NCBI RefSeq assembly: GCF_013285155.1
Contig: NZ_JABTEL010000013.1
Coordinates: 1 to 64,000, forward strand
DNA length: 64,000 bases
Origin: Winogradskyella undariae
Lineage (GTDB): Bacteria > Bacteroidota > Bacteroidia > Flavobacteriales > Flavobacteriaceae
Direction: 5' to 3'
Position 1 is the stretch's first letter. The number at the start of each line of letters is the position of its first letter. Made by a program: the position numbers and the translations under genes. Positions 36,246-46,369 of the stretch are shown in pieces. Under the pieces are notes generated by a model that was not told the DNA's origin, did not search any database, and saw only the letters and a list, made by a program, of their open reading frames with translations.

Positions 36246-37502
36246 ATGACATCGGTTTTTAGTAAAAAGGATTTTATCGCAACGAAGTGGTTTACTCTAG
36301 AGAAATTAATACAATTAATCACAGGTGTATTTATTGTTCCTCAAATATTTAGCACCTTAGGTACCGTAGATATTGGTAAACTTAAATTTGTAGAATCTAT
36401 ACTAGGCATGTTTACTCCCCTATTATTTTTAGGACTATCTGCCATATGTATAAGAGAAATTGTTTTTAACCCAAAACGAAGCGAACAAATTTTAGCCACA
36501 GCTTTCTATCTTAGACTCATAAGCTGGATTATTATTTTTATCGGAATTGCTATTTATTATGGCTTATCTAAAAATAGCCCACTTACTAGCTTATATCTAA
36601 TCATTGCCTTTAGTTATTTATTTAAACTCACCGATGTTTTTGAATATTATTTATTAGCTAAAAAATGGACAAAGATCATATTTATCAGTAAAATTAGTAC
36701 GTTAATTATTATTGTCACTTTACAATATTATGGTGTTAAAAACCATTTGGATGTTAACTATTTTGCCAAACTTATAATTCTAGACTTCCTGATTCAGGGG
36801 GGGATTTATATCCTAATTTTAAAGTATAAAAAGACATTTTCATTTAAGAAATGGAGATTCTCAGGAGACTTAGCAAAATCTTTATTAAAGATGTCATTTC
36901 CTTTAATACTGTCTAATGGTCTAATTATGTTTTACATTACTATTGACGAACTTTTTTTAAAATATTTTTTAGGCGATCATGCCAACGGAATCTTTGCTAC
37001 AGTTCAGTTTTTAGTCATAGCATTAACTTGGAATGTTGGGTTTTCTATCATTAATGCTCTATATCCTTCCCTTGCAGAATCCTTTCAAAATAATAGTTTA
37101 CTGTATGTGAAAAAAGTAAAAAAAATATTAAAAATCATGTGTTTTTTGGGATTATTAATAGGTGTTTTTTATTCCTTTTTCGGAAATCTTATCTTGAATA
37201 ATTATTTCACAGAAGATTATACAGAAGCACAAATACCATTATTAATTTTCTGCTGGTCACCGCTTTTTATTTTTATAGGTATGATTTATGAAAAACACTT
37301 AATCAACACTAATGATCTTCAAAAAAACGTGTATCGATTTATACTTGGCTGTGTTTCTAATATTATTTTATGCTATTTATTAATTCCTATTTGGCAAGTT
37401 ACAGGTGCTGCGATTGCGGTTTTAGCAAGTCATTTTATAACCAATATATTATTTATCTTTTTAGACCGTAAAAGCAGAAAACAACTCTTATCTCTTTTTT
37501 AA
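36246..37502 (+). CDS. Oligosaccharide flippase family protein (Wzx-like)
   Basis: A 418-aa inner-membrane protein with about 12 hydrophobic helices, typical of the MOP/Wzx exporter superfamily that flips lipid-linked sugars. Recognisable stretches are the N-terminal KWFTLEKLIQLITGVFIVPQI and SFPLILSNGLIMFYITIDEL at the start of the second half. No glycosyltransferases are next to it, so its sugar and polymer are unknown. The downstream PrsW gene follows after 13 bp and is probably co-transcribed. Confidence 0.85.
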   Translation: MTSVFSKKDFIATKWFTLEKLIQLITGVFIVPQIFSTLGTVDIGKLKFVESILGMFTPLLFLGLSAICIREIVFNPKRSEQILATAFYLRLISWIIIFIGIAIYYGLSKNSPLTSLYLIIAFSYLFKLTDVFEYYLLAKKWTKIIFISKISTLIIIVTLQYYGVKNHLDVNYFAKLIILDFLIQGGIYILILKYKKTFSFKKWRFSGDLAKSLLKMSFPLILSNGLIMFYITIDELFLKYFLGDHANGIFATVQFLVIALTWNVGFSIINALYPSLAESFQNNSLLYVKKVKKILKIMCFLGLLIGVFYSFFGNLILNNYFTEDYTEAQIPLLIFCWSPLFIFIGMIYEKHLINTNDLQKNVYRFILGCVSNIILCYLLIPIWQVTGAAIAVLASHFITNILFIFLDRKSRKQLLSLF

Positions 37503-37515
37503 TTATTTTTGATTC

Positions 37516-38193
37516 ATGAATTTACTCTTACTAGCCATTGCTCCCGTTTTTAGTATCATTTTATATGTCTATTTTCAAGATAAATATGATAAAGAACCTA
37601 AAAAATTACTCATCATTAGTTTTCTATTAGGCGCTATAGTAAGCATCTTAATTGTATTCTCTCTCTATTTTTTCACCGGACGATTAATCCCAATAACTGA
37701 CCAGTTTAGTATTTGGCAGCAATTTATACAAGCATTTGTAGTTGTGGCGCTGGCTGAAGAATTCAGTAAATACGTCATTGTAAAATACTATGCACAAACT
37801 AAAAAAGCATTCAATGAACCTTACGATGGCATTATGTATGCCGTAATGGTTTCTATGGGTTTTGCTTGTACAGAAAACATTATGTATGTTATTGGCGGCG
37901 GCGGTTACGAAGTTGCAGTTTTAAGAGCTTTCACAGCGGTCCCAGCGCATGCTGTTTTTGGTGTTATGATGGGCTATTTTATGGGCAAGGCAAAATTCTC
38001 AAAAAACAGAGTTTTACTTAATTTTACAGGTCTTTTATTAGCCATTTTATTTCATGGTGCTTACGACTTCTTTTTGTTCATTAATTTTATCCCAGGGATT
38101 TCTATTGGTGCATTTGTTTCCCTAATAATAGGGATTATTTTATCTAAAAAAGCGATTAAAGCACATCAAGATAATTCACACTTTAAAGCTTAA
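37516..38193 (+). CDS. PrsW-family intramembrane metalloprotease
   Basis: A 225-aa membrane protein with about seven helices. Active-site motifs of the PrsW/Abi superfamily are present: EEFSKY with Glu81-Glu82, the FNEPYDGIMYAVMVSMGFACTEN block (core FNEPYDGIMYAVMVSMGF), His145 in AVPAHAVFGV and His180 in FHGAYDF. In Bacillus, PrsW cleaves an anti-sigma factor; related proteins act in prenyl processing or bacteriocin immunity. The substrate here is unknown. Spacing of 13 bp suggests coupling to the flippase gene. Confidence 0.88.
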   Translation: MNLLLLAIAPVFSIILYVYFQDKYDKEPKKLLIISFLLGAIVSILIVFSLYFFTGRLIPITDQFSIWQQFIQAFVVVALAEEFSKYVIVKYYAQTKKAFNEPYDGIMYAVMVSMGFACTENIMYVIGGGGYEVAVLRAFTAVPAHAVFGVMMGYFMGKAKFSKNRVLLNFTGLLLAILFHGAYDFFLFINFIPGISIGAFVSLIIGIILSKKAIKAHQDNSHFKA

Positions 38194-38350
38194 TAAAACA
38201 CCGAAAACTTTCATATTAAAAAAAGCATAGAGAATCTACATTTTATAGTTTATCCTATATTTTAAATAATATTTAGCGTTTCACCTTAAATATTTCTTAT
38301 TTTGCAATATATTAAGCGATAAACAACTAATCACGTAAACTCTCTACTTT

Positions 38351-38827
38351 ATGTACAAAATTAAAGTCAACGCTTCTCACACTTTCGATGTCACAAAAGA
38401 AAGTATGGAAACACTAGACGCTATTAAAACAGCACCTAATCATTATCACATTCTTCAAGATAATACCACAATTAAAGCCGAAGTTTTAAATGCTGATTTC
38501 AACAAGAAATTATATGCTGTTAAAGTCAACAATAATATTTTTGAAGTGAATATTTGTGATATTCTAGATCAGCAAATTGAAGCTTTAGGTTTTGAAATTG
38601 GCGCTTCTAAGCAAGTCAATGAAATCAATGCTCCAATGCCTGGATTAATATTAGAAATTAACGTTAGCGTAGGACAAGAAGTCAAAGAAAATGATGTTTT
38701 ATTAATTTTAGAAGCCATGAAAATGGAAAACGTCATTCACTCTCCACGAGAAGGAGTTATTAAATCTATTCAAGTCAAAGAAAGGCAAACTGTTGACAAA
38801 AACACCCTTTTAATTGAATTTGAATAA
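38351..38827 (+). CDS. Biotin carboxyl carrier protein
   Basis: A 158-aa protein with a C-terminal biotinyl domain (about residues 88-158). The site is LILEAMKMENV with Lys124, and APMPGLILEINVSVGQ is the usual start of the domain. The N-terminal 85 residues (YKIKVNASHTFDVTKE ... YAVKVNNNIFEVNI) resemble the extra region of Bacteroidota acyl-CoA carboxylase carriers. It is the first gene of the ATP-dependent carboxylase set, separated by 326 bp from the biotin carboxylase gene, so a second promoter may lie there. Confidence 0.9.
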   Translation: MYKIKVNASHTFDVTKESMETLDAIKTAPNHYHILQDNTTIKAEVLNADFNKKLYAVKVNNNIFEVNICDILDQQIEALGFEIGASKQVNEINAPMPGLILEINVSVGQEVKENDVLLILEAMKMENVIHSPREGVIKSIQVKERQTVDKNTLLIEFE

Positions 38828-39153
38828 CTTAAACGTCAGTTCGAGTATTTTGTGAAGCTTCAGAAAAATGTATAGAAAAACATTTTACCACAAAGCTTCT
38901 ATATCGTTCTATTGAGGTCCATCGAATAATAAAATTCATAAAATAATTTCACTCAAAGTGACGCTAAAGCCCCATTTATTATTCTATCGTTAGTTTGAGT
39001 ATTCAGCCTTTTTTGTTTGAATATATCGAGAACCTGTAAGTAAATAATAACCTTAATTACAATCTTTGAACGACAAATGAATAATTGAAATTACATTAAA
39101 AATACTTCCAGTTAGAATATCAAAATAAGATACTGAAATAAATTCAGCATAAT
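38828..39153. other. Intergenic region between carrier and biotin carboxylase genes
   Basis: 326 bp without a gene. It contains a REP-like palindrome (38834-38963) and a third half-site nearby (38988-39003). Nothing else was recognised. Confidence 0.5.
38834..38963. repeat. REP-like extragenic palindrome with half-site
   Basis: Outer arms CGTCAGTTCGAGT (38834-38846) and ACTCAAAGTGACG (38951-38963) pair with two mismatches. Inside, AAAATG and CATTTT form another small stem. A direct copy of the left arm, CGTTAGTTTGAGTATT, follows at 38988-39003. The arms resemble those of the 12642-12716 element. Confidence 0.5.
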
Positions 39154-40593
39154 ATGAAAAAATTACTAGTAGCCAATAGAGGAGAAATAGCCATTAGAAT
39201 AATGCAAACAGCAAAAAAAATGGGTATTAAAACTGTTGCTGTTTTTTCGGAAGCAGACCGTAATGCTCCACATGTTAAATATGCAGATCAAGCTGTTTGT
39301 ATCGGTCCTGCTCCATCAAACGAATCCTATTTAAAAGGAAATACAATAATAGAAGTTTCAAAATCACTTCATGTAGATGCCATTCATCCTGGTTATGGTT
39401 TTTTAAGTGAGAATGCTGACTTTGCAGAATTATGCGAAGAAAATAATATTATTTTCATCGGCCCGCGTTCTAAAGCCATCAAGCTAATGGGTAACAAATT
39501 AGCAGCAAAAGAAACGATAAAAGATTATAATATTCCCATGGTACCAGGAACAGATGAGGCGATCACTGATATTCCTAAAGCTAAAAAAATAGCAAAAGAA
39601 ATAGGCTTTCCTATTCTTATAAAAGCTTCTGCTGGAGGAGGCGGAAAAGGAATGCGTATTGTTGAAAATGAAGTCGAGTTTGAATCACAAATGAATAGAG
39701 CCATAAGTGAAGCTACATCTTCATTTGGTGATGGTTCTGTATTTATTGAAAAATATGTGGCTTCACCAAGACATATAGAAATTCAGGTCATGGCAGATAC
39801 TCATGGACACATAATTCACCTTTTTGAACGCGAATGTTCAATACAACGTCGTCATCAAAAAATCATTGAAGAAGCCCCTTCTGCAGTATTAACGCCAGAA
39901 TTAAGAGAGAAAATGGGACAAGCTGCGATAAATGTAGCGCGCTCATGTGATTATGTTGGTGCAGGAACGGTAGAATTTCTTTTAGATGAAAACTTCAATT
40001 TCTACTTCTTAGAAATGAATACCAGACTTCAGGTTGAACATCCTGTTACCGAGTGGATTTCTGGAGTCGATTTGGTAGAACTTCAAATAAAAGTTGCGAG
40101 AGGTGAAGAATTAAACATCAAGCAAGAAGATTTACAAATTAAAGGTCACGCTTTAGAACTTCGTGTTTATGCTGAAGATACCATGAATGACTTTTTACCA
40201 AGTGTTGGTAATTTAGAAATTTATAAACTTCCTGAAGGAAACAATATAAGAGTCGATGATGGTTATGAGGAAGGCATGGATATTCCTATTTATTACGATC
40301 CAATGCTAGCTAAACTGATAACTTATGGTAATACCAGAGAGGAAGCAATTGCACTTATGATAACTGCAATTAATAATTACCAAATAAAAGGGGTACACAG
40401 CACATTACCGTTTGGCCGTTTTGTTTGTGAACATGATGCTTTTAGAAGTGGAAATTTTGACACCCATTTTGTAAAAAATTATTACTCATTTAATTTATTA
40501 AAAGAACAACATTTATTAGAGTCTGAAATTGCAGCAAAAATTGCATTAAAGCATTTCTTAAAAGAACATAAAATTTTACGAGTTCCTAATTAA
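39154..40593 (+). CDS. accC: Acetyl/propionyl-CoA carboxylase biotin carboxylase subunit
   Basis: A 479-aa ATP-grasp enzyme that carboxylates biotin with bicarbonate and ATP. It opens KKLLVANRGEIAIRIMQTAK, has the Gly-rich ATP loop KASAGGGGKGMRIV, the metal/bicarbonate site FLEMNTRLQVEHPVTE and the C-terminal domain, with no attached biotinyl domain. Together with the upstream carrier and downstream carboxyltransferase it makes a complete acyl-CoA carboxylase, most likely propionyl-CoA carboxylase given the methylmalonyl genes in the window. The symbol follows the enzyme class; it is not proof of acetyl-CoA use. Confidence 0.93.
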   Translation: MKKLLVANRGEIAIRIMQTAKKMGIKTVAVFSEADRNAPHVKYADQAVCIGPAPSNESYLKGNTIIEVSKSLHVDAIHPGYGFLSENADFAELCEENNIIFIGPRSKAIKLMGNKLAAKETIKDYNIPMVPGTDEAITDIPKAKKIAKEIGFPILIKASAGGGGKGMRIVENEVEFESQMNRAISEATSSFGDGSVFIEKYVASPRHIEIQVMADTHGHIIHLFERECSIQRRHQKIIEEAPSAVLTPELREKMGQAAINVARSCDYVGAGTVEFLLDENFNFYFLEMNTRLQVEHPVTEWISGVDLVELQIKVARGEELNIKQEDLQIKGHALELRVYAEDTMNDFLPSVGNLEIYKLPEGNNIRVDDGYEEGMDIPIYYDPMLAKLITYGNTREEAIALMITAINNYQIKGVHSTLPFGRFVCEHDAFRSGNFDTHFVKNYYSFNLLKEQHLLESEIAAKIALKHFLKEHKILRVPN

Positions 40594-40708
40594 TCATTGT
40601 TAGTCATTAGCAAGCAATGTGTATAGACTCATCTAATCATTTCAGTTAAAACAGTACCAGAATTCTATAAGTTTTCATCCTTAATGGTTTTGGAATAATA
40701 AAATAAGC

Positions 40709-42250
40709 ATGGACGACAAAATAAAAATATTAAACGATAAAATAGCTTTAGCAAAGCTTGGAGGTGGACAAGCACGAATAGATAAACAACACCAAAAGAA
40801 AAAACTAACAGCTCGAGAACGTGTATTATATCTTTTAGATGAAGGTTCTTTTGAAGAAATCGGAGCCTTAGTAACCCATAGAACTAAAGATTTTGGAATG
40901 GCAGACCAACAGTTTTACGGTGACGGAGTCGTTACAGGTTACGGAACTGTAAACGGCAGATTAACTTATGTTTTTGCGCAAGATTTTACTGTTTTTGGAG
41001 GATCATTATCCGAAACTCATGCCGAAAAAATCTGTAAAATTATGGATATCGCAGTTAATGTCGGTGCGCCCTTAATTGGTCTTAATGATTCTGGTGGCGC
41101 ACGTATTCAAGAAGGTGTGCGATCTTTAGGTGGATATGCAGATATATTTTATAAAAACGTTCAGTCTTCGGGCGTCATTCCTCAAATTTCTGCCATTATG
41201 GGACCTTGTGCAGGTGGCGCTGTGTATTCTCCTGCAATGACCGACTTTACAGTGATGGTACAAGACACAAGCTATATGTTTGTAACAGGTCCTAGTGTTG
41301 TAAAAACGGTTACGAATGAAGAAGTTACTAGTGAAGAGTTAGGAGGTGCAAGTGTGCATTCTTCAAAATCTGGTGTTGCTCATATTACATCTACAAATGA
41401 TGTAGAATGTTTAGAAGATATCAAAAAATTATTAAGCTACTTGCCACAAAGTAATAAGGAAAAACCAGTCGCTATTCCGTTTGAACTTAAAGAAGAACTT
41501 AGAGATGATTTAGAAACTATTGTTCCCGAAAACCCAAATAAACCTTATGATATGCATAAGATTATTACAGGTATTATTGATGAAGATTCCTTTTACGAAA
41601 TCCATAAAGATTATGCCGAAAATATCATTGTAGGTTTTGCACGCTTAGGCGGAAAAAGTGTCGGTATTGTTGCTAACCAACCGATGTTTTTAGCTGGGGT
41701 TTTAGATGTGAATAGCTCTAAGAAAGCTGCACGATTTGTTCGTTTTTGCGACTGTTTTAATATTCCTTTATTAGTCTTAGAAGATGTGCCAGGTTTTTTA
41801 CCAGGAACAGATCAAGAATGGAATGGAATCATCGTTAATGGTGCTAAATTATTATATGCATTTAGTGAAGCTACAGTTCCTAGAATTACTGTTATTACCA
41901 GAAAAGCTTATGGTGGTGCTTATGATGTTATGAACTCTAAACATATTGGTGCAGACATGAATTTTGCTTGGCCTAACGCAGAGATTGCTGTTATGGGAGC
42001 AAAAGGTGCTGCTGAAATAATTTTTAAAAGAGAGATTTCTAATGCGGAAGATAAAGAGGCTAAATTGAAAGAAAAAGAAGCTGAATATGCTAAACTTTTT
42101 GCTAATCCGTATAGTGCTGCAGAACGTGGTTTTATAGATGAAGTTATTCTACCTAAAGATACAAGACGTAAATTAATAAAAGCATTCAGTATGCTTGAAA
42201 ACAAAAATGTTGCGAAGCCAGATCGCAAGCATGGAAATATTCCTTTGTAA
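40709..42250 (+). CDS. pccB: Propionyl-CoA carboxylase-type carboxyltransferase (beta) subunit
   Basis: A 513-aa carboxyltransferase with both crotonase-like halves ([44 protein letters not shown]; then [20 protein letters not shown] and [17 protein letters not shown]). It moves CO2 from carboxybiotin to propionyl-CoA. It is a close paralogue of the minus-strand gene at 19011-20570 with the same length and motifs, but is grouped with a biotin carboxylase rather than with Na+-pump subunits, which favours the ATP-driven forward reaction here. It is 115 bp downstream of the biotin carboxylase gene. Confidence 0.92.
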   Translation: MDDKIKILNDKIALAKLGGGQARIDKQHQKKKLTARERVLYLLDEGSFEEIGALVTHRTKDFGMADQQFYGDGVVTGYGTVNGRLTYVFAQDFTVFGGSLSETHAEKICKIMDIAVNVGAPLIGLNDSGGARIQEGVRSLGGYADIFYKNVQSSGVIPQISAIMGPCAGGAVYSPAMTDFTVMVQDTSYMFVTGPSVVKTVTNEEVTSEELGGASVHSSKSGVAHITSTNDVECLEDIKKLLSYLPQSNKEKPVAIPFELKEELRDDLETIVPENPNKPYDMHKIITGIIDEDSFYEIHKDYAENIIVGFARLGGKSVGIVANQPMFLAGVLDVNSSKKAARFVRFCDCFNIPLLVLEDVPGFLPGTDQEWNGIIVNGAKLLYAFSEATVPRITVITRKAYGGAYDVMNSKHIGADMNFAWPNAEIAVMGAKGAAEIIFKREISNAEDKEAKLKEKEAEYAKLFANPYSAAERGFIDEVILPKDTRRKLIKAFSMLENKNVAKPDRKHGNIPL

Positions 42251-42275
42251 TCGTAAGCTTATTAAACAATAATTA

Positions 42276-42309
42276 AAACCTTTCAGACTTTTATAAGTCT
42301 GAAAGGTTT
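42276..42309 (+). terminator. Bidirectional terminator, pccB / ABC exporter
   Basis: Perfect 15-bp stem AAACCTTTCAGACTT / AAGTCTGAAAGGTTT with loop TTAT and a run of T after it, between convergent genes. Confidence 0.88.
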
Positions 42310-42316
42310 ATTTTTT

Positions 42317-44089
42317 TTAAATTTTTGCTTGAAACGTATATAAATCGTAATAACGTCCTTTTGCTTCAAGAAGTTCATCATGAGTTCCTCGTTCTGCTAT
42401 TTTTCCTGCTTCGATCACTAAAATCTGATCTGCTTTTTTAATCGTACTTAAACGGTGGGCAATAACTATAGTTGTTCTATCATTTGTTAATTCTGATAAA
42501 CTTTTCTGAATTAAACCTTCACTTTCTGTATCTAAATTAGAAGTTGCTTCGTCTAAAATAATAATCTTAGGATCTGCTAAAATTGCTCTAGCAATAGCAA
42601 TACGTTGTCTTTGTCCACCTGAAAGTTTCACACCACGTTCTCCAATTAAAGTTTCTAAACCATCATCAAAACGATCTGTAAACTCATTAACATAAGCTGC
42701 TTTTACTGCATTTTGCAATTGTGCTTCAGTTGCATTAGGTCTCGGAAACATAATATTCTCTCTGATAGTTCCTTCAAATAAAAATTCATCCTGTAAAACA
42801 ACACCTAAATTCTGTCTAAAACTACTTAATACAACTTTAGATAAATCTTGACCATCAATTGTAATCTCTCCCGATTCTGGATTTAAAAATGTAGCTGACA
42901 AACCTGCAATTGTTGATTTACCCGAACCAGAACTTCCAACCAATGCCGTTACAGAACCAGAAGGTGCATAAAAATCTATATTATGAAGCACCGGTTTTCC
43001 TTCCTCATAAGCAAAAGACACATTATTAAATTTAATATCTCCTTTAACTTTATCTAATTGAATAGTTCGGTCTTCTTGCTCATCTTCTGCTGCTATATTC
43101 ATTAACTCCTCCGTACGATCTAAACCTGCTAGAGCTTCGGTTAATTGACTACCAATATTACTCATTTGTACAATTGGCGCAATCATAAAACCTAAAATAA
43201 GCGTGAAAGACAAAAATTCACCTGTAGTCATATCTCCAATAATCATGTAATAACCACCAATTCCCATAATTCCGGTTGTTGCCACACCTATCAAAAATGT
43301 TGAAGAACTCGTCATTATAGCCGTTGCTGTTAAACTCTTTTTTACATTTTGAAATAGGCGTTCTACACCTACTTCAAACGTTTTATTTTCTTGCTCTTCT
43401 GCATTAAATGCTTTAATAACACGCACACCTGCTAAGGTTTCCGTTAATCTTCCTGTAACTTCAGCATTAATTTTTCCGCGATTTCTAAAAACTGGTCGTA
43501 TAAATTTAAAAGCTTTTAAAGCTACAATTCCAAATAATGAAAGCGGTACAAAGACAAACAAAGTCATCCATGCATTTAATTTTATTAAAATGACTAATGA
43601 AATTATTGCTGTAAACGTACCACCAACAAGCTGTACTAAACCTGTACCAATTAAATTCCGAACACCTTCAACATCGCTCATAATACGAGAAACTAATGCT
43701 CCTGATTTTGTATTATCAAAAAAGCTAATAGGTAACGAAAGGACTTTCTTTTGTACTTGCGCACGTAATTCTGAAATTAAATATTGTGCTTGTACACTCA
43801 AAATACGTGTTAATAAAAATGAAGAAACAGATTGCACCAAAATAGCAGTAATAACAACACCTATTAGAGTATAGAGTCCATTAAAATCTTTGTTTGGCAC
43901 CACATCATCTAAGAGCACTTTACTTTGCCAAGGCAAAATAAAACCCGATAAACTACGGATAACAATAAGGATTAATCCTATGAACACCAATTTACGTCTT
44001 GGCCAAATAATGGTTTTAAAAGCCGATTTCATTGTTACTTTAGGTTTCTTATTTTTCGGACTCTTAGAACTTTCTTTAAAATGCTGCAT
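42317..44089 (-). CDS. MsbA-type ABC exporter (fused permease and ATPase)
   Basis: A 590-aa half-transporter expected to act as a homodimer. Six membrane helices lie in residues 25-310, followed by a nucleotide-binding domain with Walker [10 protein letters not shown], signature KLSGGQRQR, Walker B KIIILDEATS and VIAHRLST. It belongs to the MsbA/lipid and multidrug exporter class; lipid A-core, glycolipid or drug export are all possible. The N-terminus has a Lys/Ser-rich stretch before the first helix. Monocistronic. Confidence 0.9.
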   Translation of the reverse strand: MQHFKESSKSPKNKKPKVTMKSAFKTIIWPRRKLVFIGLILIVIRSLSGFILPWQSKVLLDDVVPNKDFNGLYTLIGVVITAILVQSVSSFLLTRILSVQAQYLISELRAQVQKKVLSLPISFFDNTKSGALVSRIMSDVEGVRNLIGTGLVQLVGGTFTAIISLVILIKLNAWMTLFVFVPLSLFGIVALKAFKFIRPVFRNRGKINAEVTGRLTETLAGVRVIKAFNAEEQENKTFEVGVERLFQNVKKSLTATAIMTSSSTFLIGVATTGIMGIGGYYMIIGDMTTGEFLSFTLILGFMIAPIVQMSNIGSQLTEALAGLDRTEELMNIAAEDEQEDRTIQLDKVKGDIKFNNVSFAYEEGKPVLHNIDFYAPSGSVTALVGSSGSGKSTIAGLSATFLNPESGEITIDGQDLSKVVLSSFRQNLGVVLQDEFLFEGTIRENIMFPRPNATEAQLQNAVKAAYVNEFTDRFDDGLETLIGERGVKLSGGQRQRIAIARAILADPKIIILDEATSNLDTESEGLIQKSLSELTNDRTTIVIAHRLSTIKKADQILVIEAGKIAERGTHDELLEAKGRYYDLYTFQAKI

Positions 44090-44242
44090 TTCGCTTAATT
44101 TTTATGCAAATATAAGCTCTAGTCATTTGTTTTAAATGAATAATAAAGGGTTTCATCTTTTAGTGAGCGTTCATATTTAATCGCACAAACCAAAAATCTT
44201 ATTTTAGTGTCTTAGCTATTAAAAATTCGTCAGGAATTAAAC

Positions 44243-44250
44243 TACTTTTG
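44243..44250 (+). promoter_or_regulatory. Candidate -7 box of the Bcr/CflA gene
   Basis: TACTTTTG fits TAnnTTTG but lies only 4 bp before the ATG, so a transcript from it would start at or just within the start codon (leaderless). Confidence 0.35.
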
Positions 44251-44254
44251 CACA

Positions 44255-45457
44255 ATGCAAAATCAAAAAAGATCGCAACTAGAATTTGTAACACTAATGG
44301 CCGCATTAATGGCTATGGTAGCGATTGCTATTGACGCCGTATTACCGGCTTTACCTGAAATGGGTCGTTATTTAAATAGCACAGGAGATACTGAAAATCA
44401 AAAACTTATAACGACTATATTTTTAGGAATTGGCTTTGGACAACTTCTTTTTGGACCACTTTCGGATAGCTTTGGACGTAAACCAATGGTTTATTTTGGT
44501 TTCGGAATATTTATAATTGCATCGATTATTTGTATGACTACAGATAGTTTTGAAATGATGTTATTTGGTCGTTTCTTACAAGGTGTAGGGCTTTCTTCAC
44601 CTAGAACAATGAGTATTGCCATCGTTAGAGATTCATATAATGGAGATCATATGGCTAAAATACTTTCTGTTGTTACTATGACATTTATTTTGGTTCCTGT
44701 TATAGCTCCGATGTTAGGACAATTCTTATTGATGCATTTTGGATGGGAATCAATTTTTACCGTCAATTTAATTTTTGGGTCTTTAGTGATATTTTGGTTT
44801 TGGAAGCGGCAACCAGAAACACTTCATAAATCTTATCAAAAAACATTTCACCTTTCTATATTTAAATCGGGATCTATTACGTTTTTTAGAATAAAATCAG
44901 CTGTCGTTTATACTTTACTATCTGGTTTAGTAACAGGCTCTTTTATGGTGTATTTGAGTACGTCTCAACAAATTTTTCAAGTGCAATATGATATGGGAGA
45001 ATATTTCCCTTATATTTTTGCGAGTTTAGCAGTAACCATTGGCTTATCTACATTTTTAAATAGTGCTATTGTTATGCGATTTGGTATGTGGAATTTAGTA
45101 CACGTTGCCCTCATCGTTTTTATAATATCTTCTTTTACTTATGTCATTATTTTCTGGTCAGGCGTCAACCCTCCTATCGGAGTTTTAATAGGGTTTTTAA
45201 TGGTTCAGTTTGCTAGTGTTGCTTTCTTATTTGGAAACTACAGAGCACTAGCTATGGAACCAATGGGACACATTGCTGGAATTGGTTCTGCATTAAACGG
45301 ATTTATATCTACAGTAATGGCTGTACCAATTGCTAACTTTATTGGTAGCTTTATTAAAACCTCTGTATTACCGCTATTTTTAGGCTTTTTCATCACAGGA
45401 ATTATCGGTTTAATTTTATTTTATAGTGTAAAAAAACCGGTAAGAGTTAGAGTATAA
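44255..45457 (+). CDS. Bcr/CflA-family MFS multidrug transporter
   Basis: A 400-aa major-facilitator protein with 12 helices. DHA1/Bcr signatures are AIDAVLPALPEMGRYL in helix 1, GFGQLLFGPLSDSFGRKPMV (loop 2-3 motif A, G-x-L-S-D-x-F-G-R-K) and LQGVGLSSPRTMSIAIVRDS in helix 4. Members export drugs or metabolites against protons. Helix 1 begins close to the chosen ATG, which supports this start. Divergent from the ABC exporter; it ends 5 bp from the convergent YciO gene. Confidence 0.9.
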   Translation: MQNQKRSQLEFVTLMAALMAMVAIAIDAVLPALPEMGRYLNSTGDTENQKLITTIFLGIGFGQLLFGPLSDSFGRKPMVYFGFGIFIIASIICMTTDSFEMMLFGRFLQGVGLSSPRTMSIAIVRDSYNGDHMAKILSVVTMTFILVPVIAPMLGQFLLMHFGWESIFTVNLIFGSLVIFWFWKRQPETLHKSYQKTFHLSIFKSGSITFFRIKSAVVYTLLSGLVTGSFMVYLSTSQQIFQVQYDMGEYFPYIFASLAVTIGLSTFLNSAIVMRFGMWNLVHVALIVFIISSFTYVIIFWSGVNPPIGVLIGFLMVQFASVAFLFGNYRALAMEPMGHIAGIGSALNGFISTVMAVPIANFIGSFIKTSVLPLFLGFFITGIIGLILFYSVKKPVRVRV

Positions 45458-45462
45458 AAGTT

Positions 45463-46083
45463 TTAAAAAATATCTATACTACCTTTTCCTTCTCTAATAA
45501 CTTCTGGAGTATCTGTTGATAAATCTACAACTGTAGAAGCCTCATTATCACCGTAACCACCATCAATAACAAGATCAACTAGATTATCCCATTTTTCATG
45601 AATTAATTCGGGATCTGTAGTATATTCTAAAACATCATCTTCATCTCTAATCGATGTTGAAACAATAGGATTACCTAATGCTGCAACAATAGCCAAAGCA
45701 ATAGAATTATCAGGAACTCTAATCCCTACTGTTTTTCGTTTTTTGAAAGGGTTTGGAAGATTTTTAGAACCTGGTAATATAAATGTATAAGGTCCTGGTA
45801 AAGCACGTTTCAAAATCTTGAAAGTGGTTGTGTCAATTTGTTTTACATAGTCGCTAAGGTTACTTAAGTCTTCACATACAAATGAAAAATTAGACTTTTC
45901 GAGCTTTACACCTTTAATTTGTGCTATACGCTCTAAGGCTCTCATATTAGTAATATCGCAACCTAAACCATAAACAGTATCTGTTGGGTAGATAATTAAT
46001 CCACCATTTTTCAACACCTTAACTACTTTTTGAATTTCCTTTGGATTCGGATTTTCAGGATATATTTTAATAAATTCAGCCAT
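45463..46083 (-). CDS. YciO/Sua5/YrdC-family protein (threonylcarbamoyl-AMP synthase type)
   Basis: A 206-aa YrdC-domain protein. The core is seen as VLKNGGLIIYPTDTVYGLGCDI (core IIYPTDTVYGLGCD), the KRTVGIRVPD-like segment KKRKTVGIRVPDNSIALAI and IVSTSIR. The YrdC fold makes threonylcarbamoyl-AMP for tRNA t6A37. Length and sequence are closer to YciO than to TsaC, so it may not be the main t6A enzyme; I cannot tell. Monocistronic. Confidence 0.85.
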   Translation of the reverse strand: MAEFIKIYPENPNPKEIQKVVKVLKNGGLIIYPTDTVYGLGCDITNMRALERIAQIKGVKLEKSNFSFVCEDLSNLSDYVKQIDTTTFKILKRALPGPYTFILPGSKNLPNPFKKRKTVGIRVPDNSIALAIVAALGNPIVSTSIRDEDDVLEYTTDPELIHEKWDNLVDLVIDGGYGDNEASTVVDLSTDTPEVIREGKGSIDIF

Positions 46084-46266
46084 AATATTAGTCTTTCAAA
46101 TAAGCAATATAAAGTAACTCTATTTTAAATATGAATGATCAAAATATAAAATAGTCTTGGAAATTATGATAAAACATAAATCTCAGTTCATATTATTAAA
46201 TAACACTTACAAGGTATAAAGATATAACAGTTAATGTTAAAAATCAATAAATTAGTAATACAAACG

Positions 46267-46304
46267 AACCCAATTTATATCCTAAAAAGGAGATAAATTG
46301 GGTT
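46267..46304 (-). terminator. Terminator-like hairpin after the helicase gene
   Basis: Perfect 12-bp stem AACCCAATTTAT / ATAAATTGGGTT with a short inner TCC/GGA extension, 66 bp past the helicase stop; a T-rich stretch follows on the minus strand. Confidence 0.6.
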
Positions 46305-46369
46305 AAAGTTATTTGTGAATAATATAATTCTAAAGTTATAAAACTGCTTTTTTAAAATACAGTTTAAAC

